Part shown: positions 16,791 to 25,602 of the stretch, piece by piece | How the letters are laid out: every line of letters begins with the position of its first letter | Numbering within the stretch: the first letter of the stretch is position 1 | Assembly: GCF_019966535.1 (NCBI RefSeq) | Contig: NZ_JAIMID010000010.1 | Coordinates: 123,905 to 187,904 of the forward strand | Direction: 5' to 3' | DNA: 64,000 bases | From: Mesobacterium pallidum | GTDB lineage: Bacteria > Pseudomonadota > Alphaproteobacteria > Rhodobacterales > Rhodobacteraceae | Position numbers and translations under genes: made by a program | The notes under the pieces: generated by a model | Seen by the model: the letters and a program-made list of their open reading frames with translations, nothing else | What the model was told of the DNA's origin: nothing | Database searches by the model: none

Positions 16791-17270
16791 ATGGCACGCC
16801 TGGTTGCTCTCTTCGAAACGATCTTAACGGGGGCGATGTCCATCGCCCTCGTCGCGCTGATGGGCGTCGTCACCTGCGACGTGATCGGGCGAAACCTGTT
16901 CGATCACCCCTTGATCTGGGCCGGCGAGATCGTAGAAATCCTTGTCGCCTTGTCCGTCGTGCTGGGCTTTCCCCTGCTCGCCCTTCACGGGCGGCACATC
17001 ACGGTCGCTATCCTGCCGGTCAATGGCGCGGCAGAGCGGATCATCGGCCTTTTCGGGGCGGTCCTGTCGGCGGCGATGTTCGCGCTGGTGTCCTATGTGC
17101 TGTTCAAGCATGGCGGCGATCTGAAAAGCTGGGGCGAGAACACCATGATCATGCGCCTGCCGCTGTGGATCTTCGCGCTGGCGCTCGGGGTGCTGTTCGG
17201 CCTGTCGGCGATCGCCTTTCTGATTCCGGGGCGATGGGTCACCACAGACCTTCCGGACAGCGAGGTCTGA
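16791..17270 (+). CDS. dctQ: TRAP transporter small permease (DctQ), second system
   Basis: A 159-residue protein with four predicted membrane helices and the conserved DVIGRNLFDHPLIWAGEIVE motif region near residue 25. It pairs with the DctM encoded one base downstream. The start ATG 16791 follows the binding-protein stop by 10 bases, so the operon is tightly coupled. Confidence 0.9.
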   Translation: MARLVALFETILTGAMSIALVALMGVVTCDVIGRNLFDHPLIWAGEIVEILVALSVVLGFPLLALHGRHITVAILPVNGAAERIIGLFGAVLSAAMFALVSYVLFKHGGDLKSWGENTMIMRLPLWIFALALGVLFGLSAIAFLIPGRWVTTDLPDSEV

Positions 17271-17271
17271 C

Positions 17272-18567
17272 ATGGCCGCCGCGCTTTTGTCATTCGTCGC
17301 GCTCTTTGCCATGATCGCGATACGGGTTCCGATCGCGGTCGCCCTCATGGCCACCGGGGTTGCAGGTTACTGGGCCCTCGTCGGGCTGAAGCCGATGCTG
17401 GGCATGGTCTCGATCACCGTCTGGGACTTCAGCTTTTCCTACACCCTGTCGGCGATTCCCCTGTTCGTTCTCATGGGCAACATCGTCGCGCGGTCGGGCA
17501 TCGCCGAAGACCTGTTCGGCGCCGCGGAGCTCTGGCTTGCCCGGTTCAAGGGAGGGCTTGCCGTCGCCACCGTGTCGGCCTGCGCGGGGTTCGGCGCGAT
17601 CTGCGGCTCCTCCGCGGCGACGGCCGCGACCATGTCCCGCGTCGCGCTGCCCTCGATGCGCAGACGCGGCTACGACGACGGATTGTCGGCCGCGACCGTG
17701 GCGGCGGGCGGCACGCTTGGAATCCTGATCCCGCCGTCGATCCTTCTGCTGACCTATGGCATCTTCACCCAGACCCACATCGGCAAGCTCTTTGCCGCCG
17801 GCATCATTCCGGGGCTCATCGGCGTCGCGGGGTATATCGTCGCGATCCGCTGGGTCACCTGGCGTACCCCCGGATCCGCGCCCGACATCACCGATCGCCC
17901 GGATATCGGGACGCGCCTCAGGGGACTGTTCAGGATCTGGCCCGTCCTTGCGTTGTTCGTCCTGGTCATGGGGGGCATCTACGGCGGCTTCATGACCTCG
18001 ACCGAGGCGTCGGGCATCGGCGCCGCCGGGGCGCTGGTCCTTGCCGCTGCGCGCAAGGGCTTCGGCTGGCGCAAGTTCAGGCTTGTCCTGTGGGAAAGCG
18101 GGATCCTGTCGGCCACGATCTTTGCCATCATACTGGGCGCGGCGGTCTATACCGAGTTCCTGAACCAGTCGGGCATTCACACCACCCTGATCAGTGCGAT
18201 CACCGGGTCGTCCATCCCGGGCTGGGGCGTGATCCTGATCATCATTGGGATCTACATCGTGCTGGGCTGCGTGCTGGAAAGCGTGGCGCTGGTTCTGCTG
18301 ACGATCCCGTTGTTCTTTCCCGTGGTCATGGCGCTTGGCTACGACCCGGTATGGTTCGGCATCCTGCTGGTCCTCGTGACCGAACTTGGCCTCATCACGC
18401 CGCCCATCGGGCTCAACCTGTTCATCATCCAGGCGGCGGCCGGAAACATCCGGCTTGGCACCATCATTCGCGGCATCGTTCCGTTCATCGTGCTCGACGT
18501 GATCCGCGTTCTCATCATCGCCTTCATCCCCGCGCTGTCGCTCTGGCTGCCGGGGATCCTGTTCTAA
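17272..18567 (+). CDS. dctM: TRAP transporter large permease (DctM), second system
   Basis: A 431-residue sodium-driven permease with about 12 helices. It begins with RVPIAVALMATGVAGYW and contains LSAIPLFVLMGNI, the GSSAATAATMSRVALP signature, GTLGILIPPS and GLITPPIGLNLF. The order here is P-Q-M, whereas the first system is Q-M-P, so the two operons are not a simple recent duplication. A cytochrome P450 follows after 47 bases and probably shares the transcript, linking the imported compound to hydroxylation. Confidence 0.93.
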   Translation: MAAALLSFVALFAMIAIRVPIAVALMATGVAGYWALVGLKPMLGMVSITVWDFSFSYTLSAIPLFVLMGNIVARSGIAEDLFGAAELWLARFKGGLAVATVSACAGFGAICGSSAATAATMSRVALPSMRRRGYDDGLSAATVAAGGTLGILIPPSILLLTYGIFTQTHIGKLFAAGIIPGLIGVAGYIVAIRWVTWRTPGSAPDITDRPDIGTRLRGLFRIWPVLALFVLVMGGIYGGFMTSTEASGIGAAGALVLAAARKGFGWRKFRLVLWESGILSATIFAIILGAAVYTEFLNQSGIHTTLISAITGSSIPGWGVILIIIGIYIVLGCVLESVALVLLTIPLFFPVVMALGYDPVWFGILLVLVTELGLITPPIGLNLFIIQAAAGNIRLGTIIRGIVPFIVLDVIRVLIIAFIPALSLWLPGILF

Positions 18568-18614
18568 CCAAACGGTCGGAAAGAGCCGTCATCGCACCTT
18601 AGGGAGAACCTGAA

Positions 18615-19850
18615 ATGCTTGATCAATCCATCGACGACCTGATCCCCGATCACGGGACATACGCCGATCTCGAACGTCAGCACCAGATGTACACGGATCT
18701 GCGCGACGGCGACCCGGTCCATTGGACCGAACCGGCCGGCTACCGTCCGTTCTGGACCATCACCAAGTACAATGACATCATGGAAATCGAGCGCCAGCAG
18801 GACAAGTTCCTGGCCCAGCCCCGCTCCAAGCTGTTCCCGATCGAATTCGAGAGGAAGATGGCCGAGGCGACGGGCGGCAAGGCCCATTTCGGCCGGGCGA
18901 TCTCGCAGATGGATCAACCCGATCACCGGATCTTCCGGGGCATTGCCAACGAATGGTTCATGCCGAACGCGCTTGAACGTATCCGGCCGGATGTCGATGC
19001 GCTGGCCGAACGCTCGATGAAGGAGTTCCGGGCCCTCGGTTCGGACATGGACTTCTACCATGACGTCGCCTCGCCCTATCCGCTGCGGGTCATCATGCTG
19101 ATCCTCGGCTGCGATTTCGCGGACGAGCCGCGCCTGCGCGCCGCCACCAACGGCTATTTTGCCGGCAACGATCCCGAGATGTCGGGCGGCATGGACATCA
19201 TCAAGGCGACGCAGGAATACTTTGCCTATTTCGAGCCCATCGCGGCAGAGCGGCGCAGGAACCCCTCGGACGACGTGGCCTCGATCATCGCGAACACGAA
19301 GATCGACGGCGCCTATATCGACGATGGCATCGTCAAGATGTACTACGTCGCGCTGGCGGGGGCGGGGCACGACACCACCGGATCGACCAGCGCCGGCGGC
19401 GTTCTGGCCATGATGCAGAACCCGTCGGAATGGGACAAGCTCAAGGCCGATCCCGAACTGACCAAGCTGGCGGTCGAAGAGATGATCCGCTGGGTGTCGC
19501 CGGTCAAGCACTTCATGCGCACCGCGGCGGTCGATTACGAGCTGCGCGGCAAGACCATCAAGGCGGGCGACAGCCTAATGCTGGCCTATCCCTCGGGCAA
19601 CCGGGACGAAGAGATCTTCGAAGACCCGTTCACCTTCCGGATCGACCGCAAGCCCAACCGCCACATGGGGTTCGGGTTCGGGCCGCATATCTGCCTGGGC
19701 ATGTCGCTGGCCCGGATGGAACTGCAGATATTCTTCCGCAAGCTGATGCCGCTGGTCAAGCGGTTCGAGCTGACCGGCACGCCGCGCTGGACGCAGACCA
19801 ACTTCGTCGGCGGGCTCAAGCATCTGCCGGTCCATGTGGAGTGGGAGTGA
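18615..19850 (+). CDS. cytochrome P450, CYP108 (P450terp)-like
   Basis: A 411-residue soluble class I P450. The I-helix oxygen-activation motif AGAGHDTTGS is near residue 250, ExxR is EEMIR, and the heme ligand is Cys in FGFGPHICLG near 355. Stretches such as VKHFMRTA, SGNRDEEIFEDP and TNFVGGLKHLPV follow closely the alpha-terpineol hydroxylase P450terp (CYP108) as I know it, so membership of, or nearness to, that family is likely. It would hydroxylate a terpenoid or similar alicyclic or alkyl-aromatic compound using two electrons from a ferredoxin. No ferredoxin or ferredoxin reductase is encoded nearby. The downstream gene is an alcohol dehydrogenase, as expected for the next step. Confidence 0.9.
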   Translation: MLDQSIDDLIPDHGTYADLERQHQMYTDLRDGDPVHWTEPAGYRPFWTITKYNDIMEIERQQDKFLAQPRSKLFPIEFERKMAEATGGKAHFGRAISQMDQPDHRIFRGIANEWFMPNALERIRPDVDALAERSMKEFRALGSDMDFYHDVASPYPLRVIMLILGCDFADEPRLRAATNGYFAGNDPEMSGGMDIIKATQEYFAYFEPIAAERRRNPSDDVASIIANTKIDGAYIDDGIVKMYYVALAGAGHDTTGSTSAGGVLAMMQNPSEWDKLKADPELTKLAVEEMIRWVSPVKHFMRTAAVDYELRGKTIKAGDSLMLAYPSGNRDEEIFEDPFTFRIDRKPNRHMGFGFGPHICLGMSLARMELQIFFRKLMPLVKRFELTGTPRWTQTNFVGGLKHLPVHVEWE

Positions 19851-19857
19851 CCCTGCC

Positions 19858-20961
19858 ATGCCGCTGACCATCCGGGCCGCCGTGACGCCGGCCGAGGGCG
19901 CGCCGTTCGACCTGCGCGACGTCACGCTCGACGATCCGCGACCGGACGAGATCCTCGTCCGCATCGCGGGGGTCGGGCTGTGCCATACCGACCTCGTGGC
20001 CCGCGACGGCGGCATGCGGGCCGCCTTCCCGGCGCTCTTCGGGCACGAGGGGGCAGGGGTGGTCGAAAGGGTCGGGGCCGGGGTCACCAAGGTGACGCCC
20101 GGCGACCATGTCGTGTTGACCTTCAATTCCTGCGGCCAGTGCCCGCGCTGCGCCGCGCTTGAGCCGTCCTATTGCGTGGACAGGAATGCCTACAATTACG
20201 CGGGCAGGCGCCCAGACGGCGACGCGCTGGTGACCGATGCCGGTGCGCCGATCCATGCGAACTTCTTCGGGCAATCCTCCTTTGCGACCCATGCGATCGC
20301 CAATGAACGCAACACGGTCCGGATCGACAAGGCGATGCCGCTGGACCTGGCGGGCGCGCTGGGGTGCGGGATTCAGACCGGGGCAGGGGCGGTCATGCGC
20401 TCGTTGTCATGCGAGGCCGGCAGTTCCATCGTCATCATCGGTGGCGGATCGGTGGGCCTTGCCGCGGTCATCGGTGCAAGGCTTCAGGGCTGCGGACCGA
20501 TCATCGTGATCGAACCCCATGCCGTGCGCCGCGACCTGGCCAGGGAGTTGGGCGCGACCCATGCGCTGGCCATCGGCGAGGAGGGTCAGGTCCGCGCGCT
20601 CATGCCGCTTGGCGTCGATTATGTCCTCGACACCTCCGGGGTTCCGGGGGCCTTTGCCCATGCGCCGGATTACCTGCGCTCGCGCGGGACCTTCGGGTTC
20701 CTGGGCGTGCCGCCGATGGCGCAGGCCGACGCGGCGCTGCCGGGCAGCCTGCGGCAGGTGATGGGCGGCGGGTTCACCTATCGCGGTATCGTCGAAGGCG
20801 ACAGCGATCCGGATGCGTTCATCCCCGAGCTGGTCGCCCATCACCTTGCAGGGCGGTTGCCCATCGACCGGTTCACCAGGGTCTACCCGCTGTCGGCCAT
20901 CAACGATGCCGTGCATGACCAGGAGACAGGCGTTTGCGTCAAGGCTTGCCTCAAGCCGTGA
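19858..20961 (+). CDS. zinc-dependent alcohol dehydrogenase, aryl/terpene-alcohol type
   Basis: A 367-residue MDR-family dehydrogenase. Catalytic zinc ligands are seen in GLCHTD (Cys), GHEGAG (His/Glu) and GCGIQTG (Cys); the structural zinc lobe has four Cys in SCGQCPRCAALEPSYC. The NAD Rossmann motif is IIGGGSVGLAAV. The arrangement resembles benzyl- or perillyl-alcohol dehydrogenases (XylB type). It starts seven bases after the P450 stop, so it probably oxidises the P450-made alcohol to the aldehyde, which the aldehyde dehydrogenase at 14174 could take on. The start is ATG 19858; the longer frame from 19834 overlaps the P450 and lacks a site. Confidence 0.92.
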   Translation: MPLTIRAAVTPAEGAPFDLRDVTLDDPRPDEILVRIAGVGLCHTDLVARDGGMRAAFPALFGHEGAGVVERVGAGVTKVTPGDHVVLTFNSCGQCPRCAALEPSYCVDRNAYNYAGRRPDGDALVTDAGAPIHANFFGQSSFATHAIANERNTVRIDKAMPLDLAGALGCGIQTGAGAVMRSLSCEAGSSIVIIGGGSVGLAAVIGARLQGCGPIIVIEPHAVRRDLARELGATHALAIGEEGQVRALMPLGVDYVLDTSGVPGAFAHAPDYLRSRGTFGFLGVPPMAQADAALPGSLRQVMGGGFTYRGIVEGDSDPDAFIPELVAHHLAGRLPIDRFTRVYPLSAINDAVHDQETGVCVKACLKP

Positions 20962-20988
20962 CACCACTCGCCGCCGCCGTCGCGACGC

Positions 20989-21046
20989 GGTGGCCTTCCC
21001 CTTGCGCAGCACGGGAAGGCCACCGGAACAGGCCGGTTTGCCGGCC
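20989..21046. terminator. two hairpins between convergent genes
   Basis: A 12-bp perfect inverted repeat (20989-21000 with 21013-21024) is followed by a GGCCGG-TTTG-CCGGCC hairpin (21031-21046). No clear T-run exists, so termination efficiency is uncertain, but the position between the convergent dehydrogenase and SDR genes fits a bidirectional terminator. Confidence 0.5.
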
Positions 21047-21048
21047 GA

Positions 21049-21858
21049 TCAGTTCGGGTGCAGGACCACGCCGCCGCAGGCCGAGATGACCTGCCCGGTC
21101 ACGTAGGACGACAGGTCGGTCGTGAGGAACTCCATCACGTTGGCCATGTCGTCGGTGGTGGCAAAGCGGCGCAGGGCGATCGCTTCCAGCTGCGCATCTG
21201 TGCCGACCCCCATCGAGGCGTCAAGCTGCCGTAGCCGTTCGGTCATCACGATGCCCGGCGCGATGGCGTTGACGCGGATGCCATGCGGGCCAAGCTCGGC
21301 TGCGAGGGTTCGGGTCAGGTAGGCCACCCCCGCCTTTGCCGCGCCATAGATGGCGAGGTTCCCGTCGTCGAGCAGGGCGACGCCGGTCTGGGACGAGACG
21401 TTCACGATGGCGCCGCTGCCCTGCGTCTTCATCGCGGGCACCACCGCCGCGCAGCAATTATGCGCGGTCTTGAGGTTGGCGTCGATCAGGTAGTCAAAGG
21501 CCTCCGGCGTCGTGTCGCTGGCATGGGTGCCGCTGTTGCGGGCCACCGCGACGCCGGCATTGTTCACCAGCACGTCGATCCGCCCGAAGGCCTCGAGCGA
21601 CCGGCGGGCCAGGTCCTCGGCCGCGGCGCGGTCGATCAGGTTGCCCTCGACCCCGATGGCGCGGCGCCCCAGCGCCTCGATCTCGGCCATGACGGTGTCT
21701 GCGGTCAGGGTCTCGCCGATCTTCGCGGCGCCCGCCAGGTTGAGATCCGACACCACCACGTCCGCGCCTAGCCGCGCGAGCCGCAGCGCATAGGCGCGTC
21801 CGATCCCGCGCGCCGCCCCGGTCACGATGGCGGTCTTTCCCAGCAGCGGCTCAGTCAT
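21049..21858 (-). CDS. short-chain dehydrogenase/reductase
   Basis: A 269-residue classical SDR. The cofactor motif TGAARGIGRA lies near residue 12, NNAG near 95, and the active-site Ser and YGAAK at about 150-168. It oxidises a hydroxyl to a ketone or the reverse with NAD(P). Start ATG 21858 overlaps the stop of the nitroreductase gene; the frame continues 30 codons upstream but without a fitting SDR N-terminus. Last gene of the minus-strand operon SDR-ligase-nitroreductase-SDR. Substrate unknown, probably a hydroxyacyl-CoA or cyclic alcohol. Confidence 0.9.
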   Translation of the reverse strand: MTEPLLGKTAIVTGAARGIGRAYALRLARLGADVVVSDLNLAGAAKIGETLTADTVMAEIEALGRRAIGVEGNLIDRAAAEDLARRSLEAFGRIDVLVNNAGVAVARNSGTHASDTTPEAFDYLIDANLKTAHNCCAAVVPAMKTQGSGAIVNVSSQTGVALLDDGNLAIYGAAKAGVAYLTRTLAAELGPHGIRVNAIAPGIVMTERLRQLDASMGVGTDAQLEAIALRRFATTDDMANVMEFLTTDLSSYVTGQVISACGGVVLHPN

Positions 21859-22564
21859 GGAACACCACCGATTCGCCAAGGGTGGCGCGTCCGACGCGGG
21901 CCTGGTTGGCATGGTAGGTCGTGTCCTCGTAACCGAACGAGATGCCAAAGATCAGCCGGTGGCTGTCGTCCAGGCCAAGTTCCTCGCGGGTGATGCCGCA
22001 ATACAGGCCAAGCGCCCCCTGCGCGCAGGAGGCGATGCCGCGCGCCGTCATGGCCAGCATCAACGACTGGGCGTACATGCCCAGGTCGACCGCCTCGCGG
22101 GCCTCGAAATCGCTGTGCATGAAGATGAACACGGCATGGGGCGCGCCGAAAAACTCGAGGTTGCGCCGGTAGGCCCAATCGCGCCGCGGTCGGTCGTTCC
22201 GGTCGATCCCCATCGCCCCGTAGAGCTGCACCGCAGCGTCGATCTGCCGGTCGCGGTAGGTGCCGGTGAACTTGCGCGCGGCAAAGAAATCGGGGTCGGG
22301 GGGCACGCCCTGCTTTGCGGCCTCGACCATCCGCTGGCCAAGACGTTCCAGCGCCGCGCCCGAGACGACATGCGGTATCCACGGCTGGATGTTGCAGTTC
22401 GACGGGGTCGTCTGCGCGACCTCGAAGATCTCGCGCATCGTCGCCTCGGGCACCTGCTGGTCGGTATAGCCCCGGACCGAGCGCCGCGTGCGCAACGCCT
22501 CGTCCACTGTCATCGTGTTGTCTTTGCCTTCGAACATCTGCGTCTCCATCTCGGCGCCGGTCAT
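21851..22564 (-). CDS. nitroreductase-family FMN oxidoreductase
   Basis: About 237 residues. RTRRSVRGYTDQQVP near residue 25 is the FMN-binding start of the nitroreductase fold, with TPSNCNIQPW following, and GLYCGITREELGL with GISFGYED near the C-terminus. These enzymes reduce nitro, quinone or conjugated enone/enoyl groups with NAD(P)H; in a catabolic cluster an ene-reductase or dehalogenase role is possible. ATG 22564 overlaps the ligase stop (ATGA); ATGs at 22549, 22537 and 22510 are alternative starts, and the site ahead of 22537 looks better. The longer open frame upstream is a shadow of the ligase gene. Confidence 0.85.
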   Translation of the reverse strand: MTGAEMETQMFEGKDNTMTVDEALRTRRSVRGYTDQQVPEATMREIFEVAQTTPSNCNIQPWIPHVVSGAALERLGQRMVEAAKQGVPPDPDFFAARKFTGTYRDRQIDAAVQLYGAMGIDRNDRPRRDWAYRRNLEFFGAPHAVFIFMHSDFEAREAVDLGMYAQSLMLAMTARGIASCAQGALGLYCGITREELGLDDSHRLIFGISFGYEDTTYHANQARVGRATLGESVVFHD

Positions 22565-24198
22565 GAGGAGTACTTTGCCGCCTGGTCCTTCAGGACGAAT
22601 TTCTGGATCTTGCCCGAGGCGGTCCGCGGCATGGTCTCGATCACCTCGACCGCTTCGGGCCAGTACTGCTTGGCCGCGCCGCTCTTGGCCATCCATTCGG
22701 TCAGCTCGTCCATGCCGAAGGCGCCGCCGTCGTTCACCGCGATGAAGGCGCAGCCGCGCTCGCCCATGCGGGCATCGGGGTAGCCGACGATGGCCACGTC
22801 CGCCACGCGGGGATGGCGATAAAGGATGCTCTCGATCTCGAAGACGGGCACGTTCTCGCCGCCGCGGATGATGATATCCTTGGACCGCCCGTCGATGCGG
22901 ATGTAGCCTTCGGCATCCATGTAGGCGAGGTCGCCGGTGTCGAACCAGCCCTCGGCGCTGCGCCCGCCGAGCCCCGGCTTCTTGTAATAGCCCAGGAACT
23001 GCTGCGACCCGCGGAAGTAAAGCCGCCCCGTTTCGCCCGTGGGCATCGGGTTCAGCTCTTCGTCGGCGATCAGCAACTCGACCCCGTCGACGGCGCGCCC
23101 GTCGGTCGAGGCCGACTTTTCGGCCGCGCGCTCGGGTTCGGTCAACGTGCCCGCCAGCGACTCGGTCATCCCCCATAGCGAGGACACGTTGAGATCGAGA
23201 AGATCGCGCGCGCGTTCTACCACGATCGGCGGAATCTGGGCGCCGCCGCACAGGAAGGTGCGCAGTTTCGGCGCCGGCTGGCCTTCTTCGACCTTGCGGC
23301 AGATATCCGCGAGGAAGGGGGTGGCGGCCGCCATGTGCGTCACGCCTTCGCGCGTCATGATCGGAACGGCGCCATCCGGAAGCCAGATGTCCATGAGCAC
23401 CATCGTCCCGCCGTAGTACAGCGTCTGGTACATGACGGCGGTGTAGCCGGTCATGTGCCCGAACGGGGTCGAGCCGATCTGGACGTCCTCCGCGCGCAAC
23501 CCGAACCGTTCGCCCAGCGACTTGACGCAGGCGATCATCGTGTTCTGGCAATGCATGACGCCCTTGGGCTCTCCGGTGGTGCCCGAGGTGTACATGAGCA
23601 CGCTCATCGCGCCGGGATCGATCCGCTCCACGTCCTTGGGACCAAGCGGCGCGGCATCGGACCCGGCGATCAGGGCGTCGTAGGAATTCGCACCGTCGCC
23701 GCCCACCACGATGACATGGGCCAGATCGGGCAGGTCGGACCTCAGCCCGTCCATCATCGCCTCGAAATCGTGGCCCCGGAATGTCTTGGGCACGATCATC
23801 GCCTTGGTTTCCGCGAAGGCGCACATGAAACGCAGCTCGCGTTCCCGGAAGATGTGCATCAACGGGTTCGGCACCGCCCCGATCCGCGTCAGCGCCAAGG
23901 CGGAGATCACGAATTCCACCCAGTTGGGCAGCATGATCCCGACCACGTCGCCCTTGCCGATGCCAAGTGCGGAAAAGGCGCCGGCGGCCTTCGACACGGC
24001 CTCTCCCAGCTGGCTGTAGCTCAGCGTCGCCACGGGTGCCTCATATCCGGCATCCGCGCGATAGGCCACGATGGCCGTCTTGTCCGGGTCCGCCGCGATG
24101 GCCCGGTCCAGCAGGTCGTCGGCGGTCAGATCCTGCCACCACCCCTCCTTGCGCATCCGTTCAGCGTGTGCGGCCCGGTCGAATTTCGACTCGCTCAT
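22561..24198 (-). CDS. AMP-forming acyl-CoA synthetase
   Basis: A 545-residue ANL-family ligase that activates a carboxylic acid with ATP and CoA. The AMP-binding signature MYTSGTTGEPKGVM is near residue 190, YFRGSQQFLGYYKKP and GWFDTGDLAYMD follow, and the C-terminal catalytic Lys is expected in RTASGKIQKFVLK. Length fits the FadD/cyclohexanecarboxylate-CoA-ligase group; the early WWQDLTADDLLDRA segment resembles cyclohexanecarboxylate/benzoate-type ligases but is not decisive. Second gene of a four-gene minus-strand operon starting with the SDR at 25065. Confidence 0.92.
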   Translation of the reverse strand: MSESKFDRAAHAERMRKEGWWQDLTADDLLDRAIAADPDKTAIVAYRADAGYEAPVATLSYSQLGEAVSKAAGAFSALGIGKGDVVGIMLPNWVEFVISALALTRIGAVPNPLMHIFRERELRFMCAFAETKAMIVPKTFRGHDFEAMMDGLRSDLPDLAHVIVVGGDGANSYDALIAGSDAAPLGPKDVERIDPGAMSVLMYTSGTTGEPKGVMHCQNTMIACVKSLGERFGLRAEDVQIGSTPFGHMTGYTAVMYQTLYYGGTMVLMDIWLPDGAVPIMTREGVTHMAAATPFLADICRKVEEGQPAPKLRTFLCGGAQIPPIVVERARDLLDLNVSSLWGMTESLAGTLTEPERAAEKSASTDGRAVDGVELLIADEELNPMPTGETGRLYFRGSQQFLGYYKKPGLGGRSAEGWFDTGDLAYMDAEGYIRIDGRSKDIIIRGGENVPVFEIESILYRHPRVADVAIVGYPDARMGERGCAFIAVNDGGAFGMDELTEWMAKSGAAKQYWPEAVEVIETMPRTASGKIQKFVLKDQAAKYSS

Positions 24199-24276
24199 GT
24201 TGTATCCTCCCGTGGATCATGTTGTGCGCAGTCACCCGCGCGGCCTGATTTCTGCCCCGACGCGGTCCCCCGCCCG

Positions 24277-25065
24277 TCAGTATACGAACCGTCCCGCAGG
24301 GTGCGTGCAGGAAATTCCCCCGTCGACCGGCAAGAGCTGGCCGTCGACATAGGCCGAATCGTCGCTGGCCAGGAATGCGACCACGCCCGCCATGTCCGCG
24401 ACGTAGCCGGGGCGTTGCATCGGCGTGAGCTTGCCCATCCGGCCTTCCTTGCCCTTGTCCCGGGCCCAGTCGAACATCGGTTTCGTGAGACCGGTCTCGG
24501 TCAGGCCGGGCAGGATCGCATTGACGCGCGTGTTGCGCCCGGCAAAGGCGCAGGCCGCGGTCTGGGTGAGGTTGTTCACCGCAGCTTTAGCGGCCCCGTA
24601 AGCCTCGGTTCCGCCGCGCGCCCGGAGCGAGCCGGTGGACGAATTCAGGATGATTGAGCCGCCACCGTTCTCGATCATGTGGCCGCCCGCGAGCTTGCAG
24701 GCGATGAAGGCGGTGATGACGTTGTCGCGGTACATGCCTTCCCAGGCCTCGACGGTCTGCTCGAGAAAGGGTTTCACGCTGTCGGTGTTGCCGGCATTGG
24801 CGAAAAAGATCTTCAGGCCGCCATACAAGGCGATGCATCTGTCCACGGCGGCCCGCATCTGCGTCTCGTCTGCGGCATCGGCCACGAAAAGCTCGGCCAC
24901 ATCGCCCGCGGCCGTGATGATGTCGCGGGTCTCGGCCAGGGTGGCTTCGGTCCGACCGACAAGCAGAACCCTGGCGCCCTCGGATGCCAACCGGATCGCC
25001 GAGGCGCGCCCGATGCCGCTTCCGGCGCCGGTCACGATGGCCGGCCGTCCCTCGAGTCGTTTCAT
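24277..25065 (-). CDS. short-chain dehydrogenase/reductase
   Basis: A 262-residue classical SDR, with TGAGSGIGRA near residue 12, FFANAGNTD near 85, and the YGAAK active site near 150. An NAG rather than NNAG core is present. ATG 25065 has GGAGGAGAG upstream; the 37-codon extension overlaps the promoter. First gene of the operon with ligase, nitroreductase and second SDR. A TAAAGTACGCTAG element lies about 60 bases ahead of the start, in a gap shared with the divergent VOC gene. Confidence 0.9.
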   Translation of the reverse strand: MKRLEGRPAIVTGAGSGIGRASAIRLASEGARVLLVGRTEATLAETRDIITAAGDVAELFVADAADETQMRAAVDRCIALYGGLKIFFANAGNTDSVKPFLEQTVEAWEGMYRDNVITAFIACKLAGGHMIENGGGSIILNSSTGSLRARGGTEAYGAAKAAVNNLTQTAACAFAGRNTRVNAILPGLTETGLTKPMFDWARDKGKEGRMGKLTPMQRPGYVADMAGVVAFLASDDSAYVDGQLLPVDGGISCTHPAGRFVY

Positions 25066-25112
25066 GGCTCTCCTCCAAACACCATTCCGTTGCGATGTAT
25101 TATTGCAAGTTA

Positions 25113-25140
25113 AGTACGGTGCTGTAAAGTACGCTAGCAA
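25113..25140. promoter_or_regulatory. AGTACG direct repeat with TAAAGTACGCTAG element (site D1)
   Basis: AGTACG occurs at 25113-25118 and 25128-25133, and TAAAGTACGCTAG at 25125-25137. The 13-mer recurs with few changes at 29018, 39172 (minus), 41453 and 49950 (minus). It is placed between divergent catabolic operons, probably as a shared operator. Confidence 0.5.
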
Positions 25141-25165
25141 TCTAATTATCGAGGGAGCCGGGGAC

Positions 25166-25573
25166 ATGGCGAACAAGCTGGATCACATCGGGATCTTCGT
25201 GGACGATCTGGATGCCGCGATCGCGTTCTACCGAACGGTGATCGGCACCAAGGATCCGATCATCCGCGAGGTGCCGGAACTGAAGCTGAAGCTGGCCTTC
25301 TTCACGGACCAGGGGGGCGAGATCATCGAACTCGTCTCGACGACCGGCAAGACCGAGATGGGCCAGGGCGACGTCGTGGTGGCGCTGGAGGTCGAGGATC
25401 TGGACGCCGAGATCGCGCGCTACGGCTCGGCCGGTATCAAGGTCCACGACCAGCCGCCGACCGAGAACCTTCCGCTACGGCGCGGCTGGGTGACGAAGGG
25501 CGGCGGGATGAATACGATCATCGAGCTGTGTCCCAAGGGCGCGGTCCGGGCCTTTGTCACCGGCGCTGCCTGA
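25166..25573 (+). CDS. VOC-family protein, methylmalonyl-CoA-epimerase-like
   Basis: A 135-residue vicinal-oxygen-chelate protein. Two beta-alpha-beta modules are visible: LDHIGIFVDDLDAAIAFY at the start, with the first metal His, and a GGEIIELV strand with a metal-ligand Glu, then the repeat around EVEDLDAEI and TIIELCP. Methylmalonyl-CoA epimerase has this length and order, but other VOC enzymes (glyoxalase, isomerase) cannot be excluded. It stands 29 bases before an acyl-CoA ligase in the same direction. ATG 25166 follows GAGGGAG. Role in racemising a 2-methylacyl-CoA or isomerising an intermediate is an inference. Confidence 0.8.
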   Translation: MANKLDHIGIFVDDLDAAIAFYRTVIGTKDPIIREVPELKLKLAFFTDQGGEIIELVSTTGKTEMGQGDVVVALEVEDLDAEIARYGSAGIKVHDQPPTENLPLRRGWVTKGGGMNTIIELCPKGAVRAFVTGAA

Positions 25574-25602
25574 GGGCGGCAAGACCACGAGGGGGAGGAT
25601 AC

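Noticed and set aside
22565..23824. Upstream extension of the nitroreductase frame to a 657-residue protein
   Set aside because: The extra 420 residues are an Arg-rich out-of-frame reading of the acyl-CoA synthetase gene on the same strand; the ATGA overlap at 22561-22564 marks the real start region.
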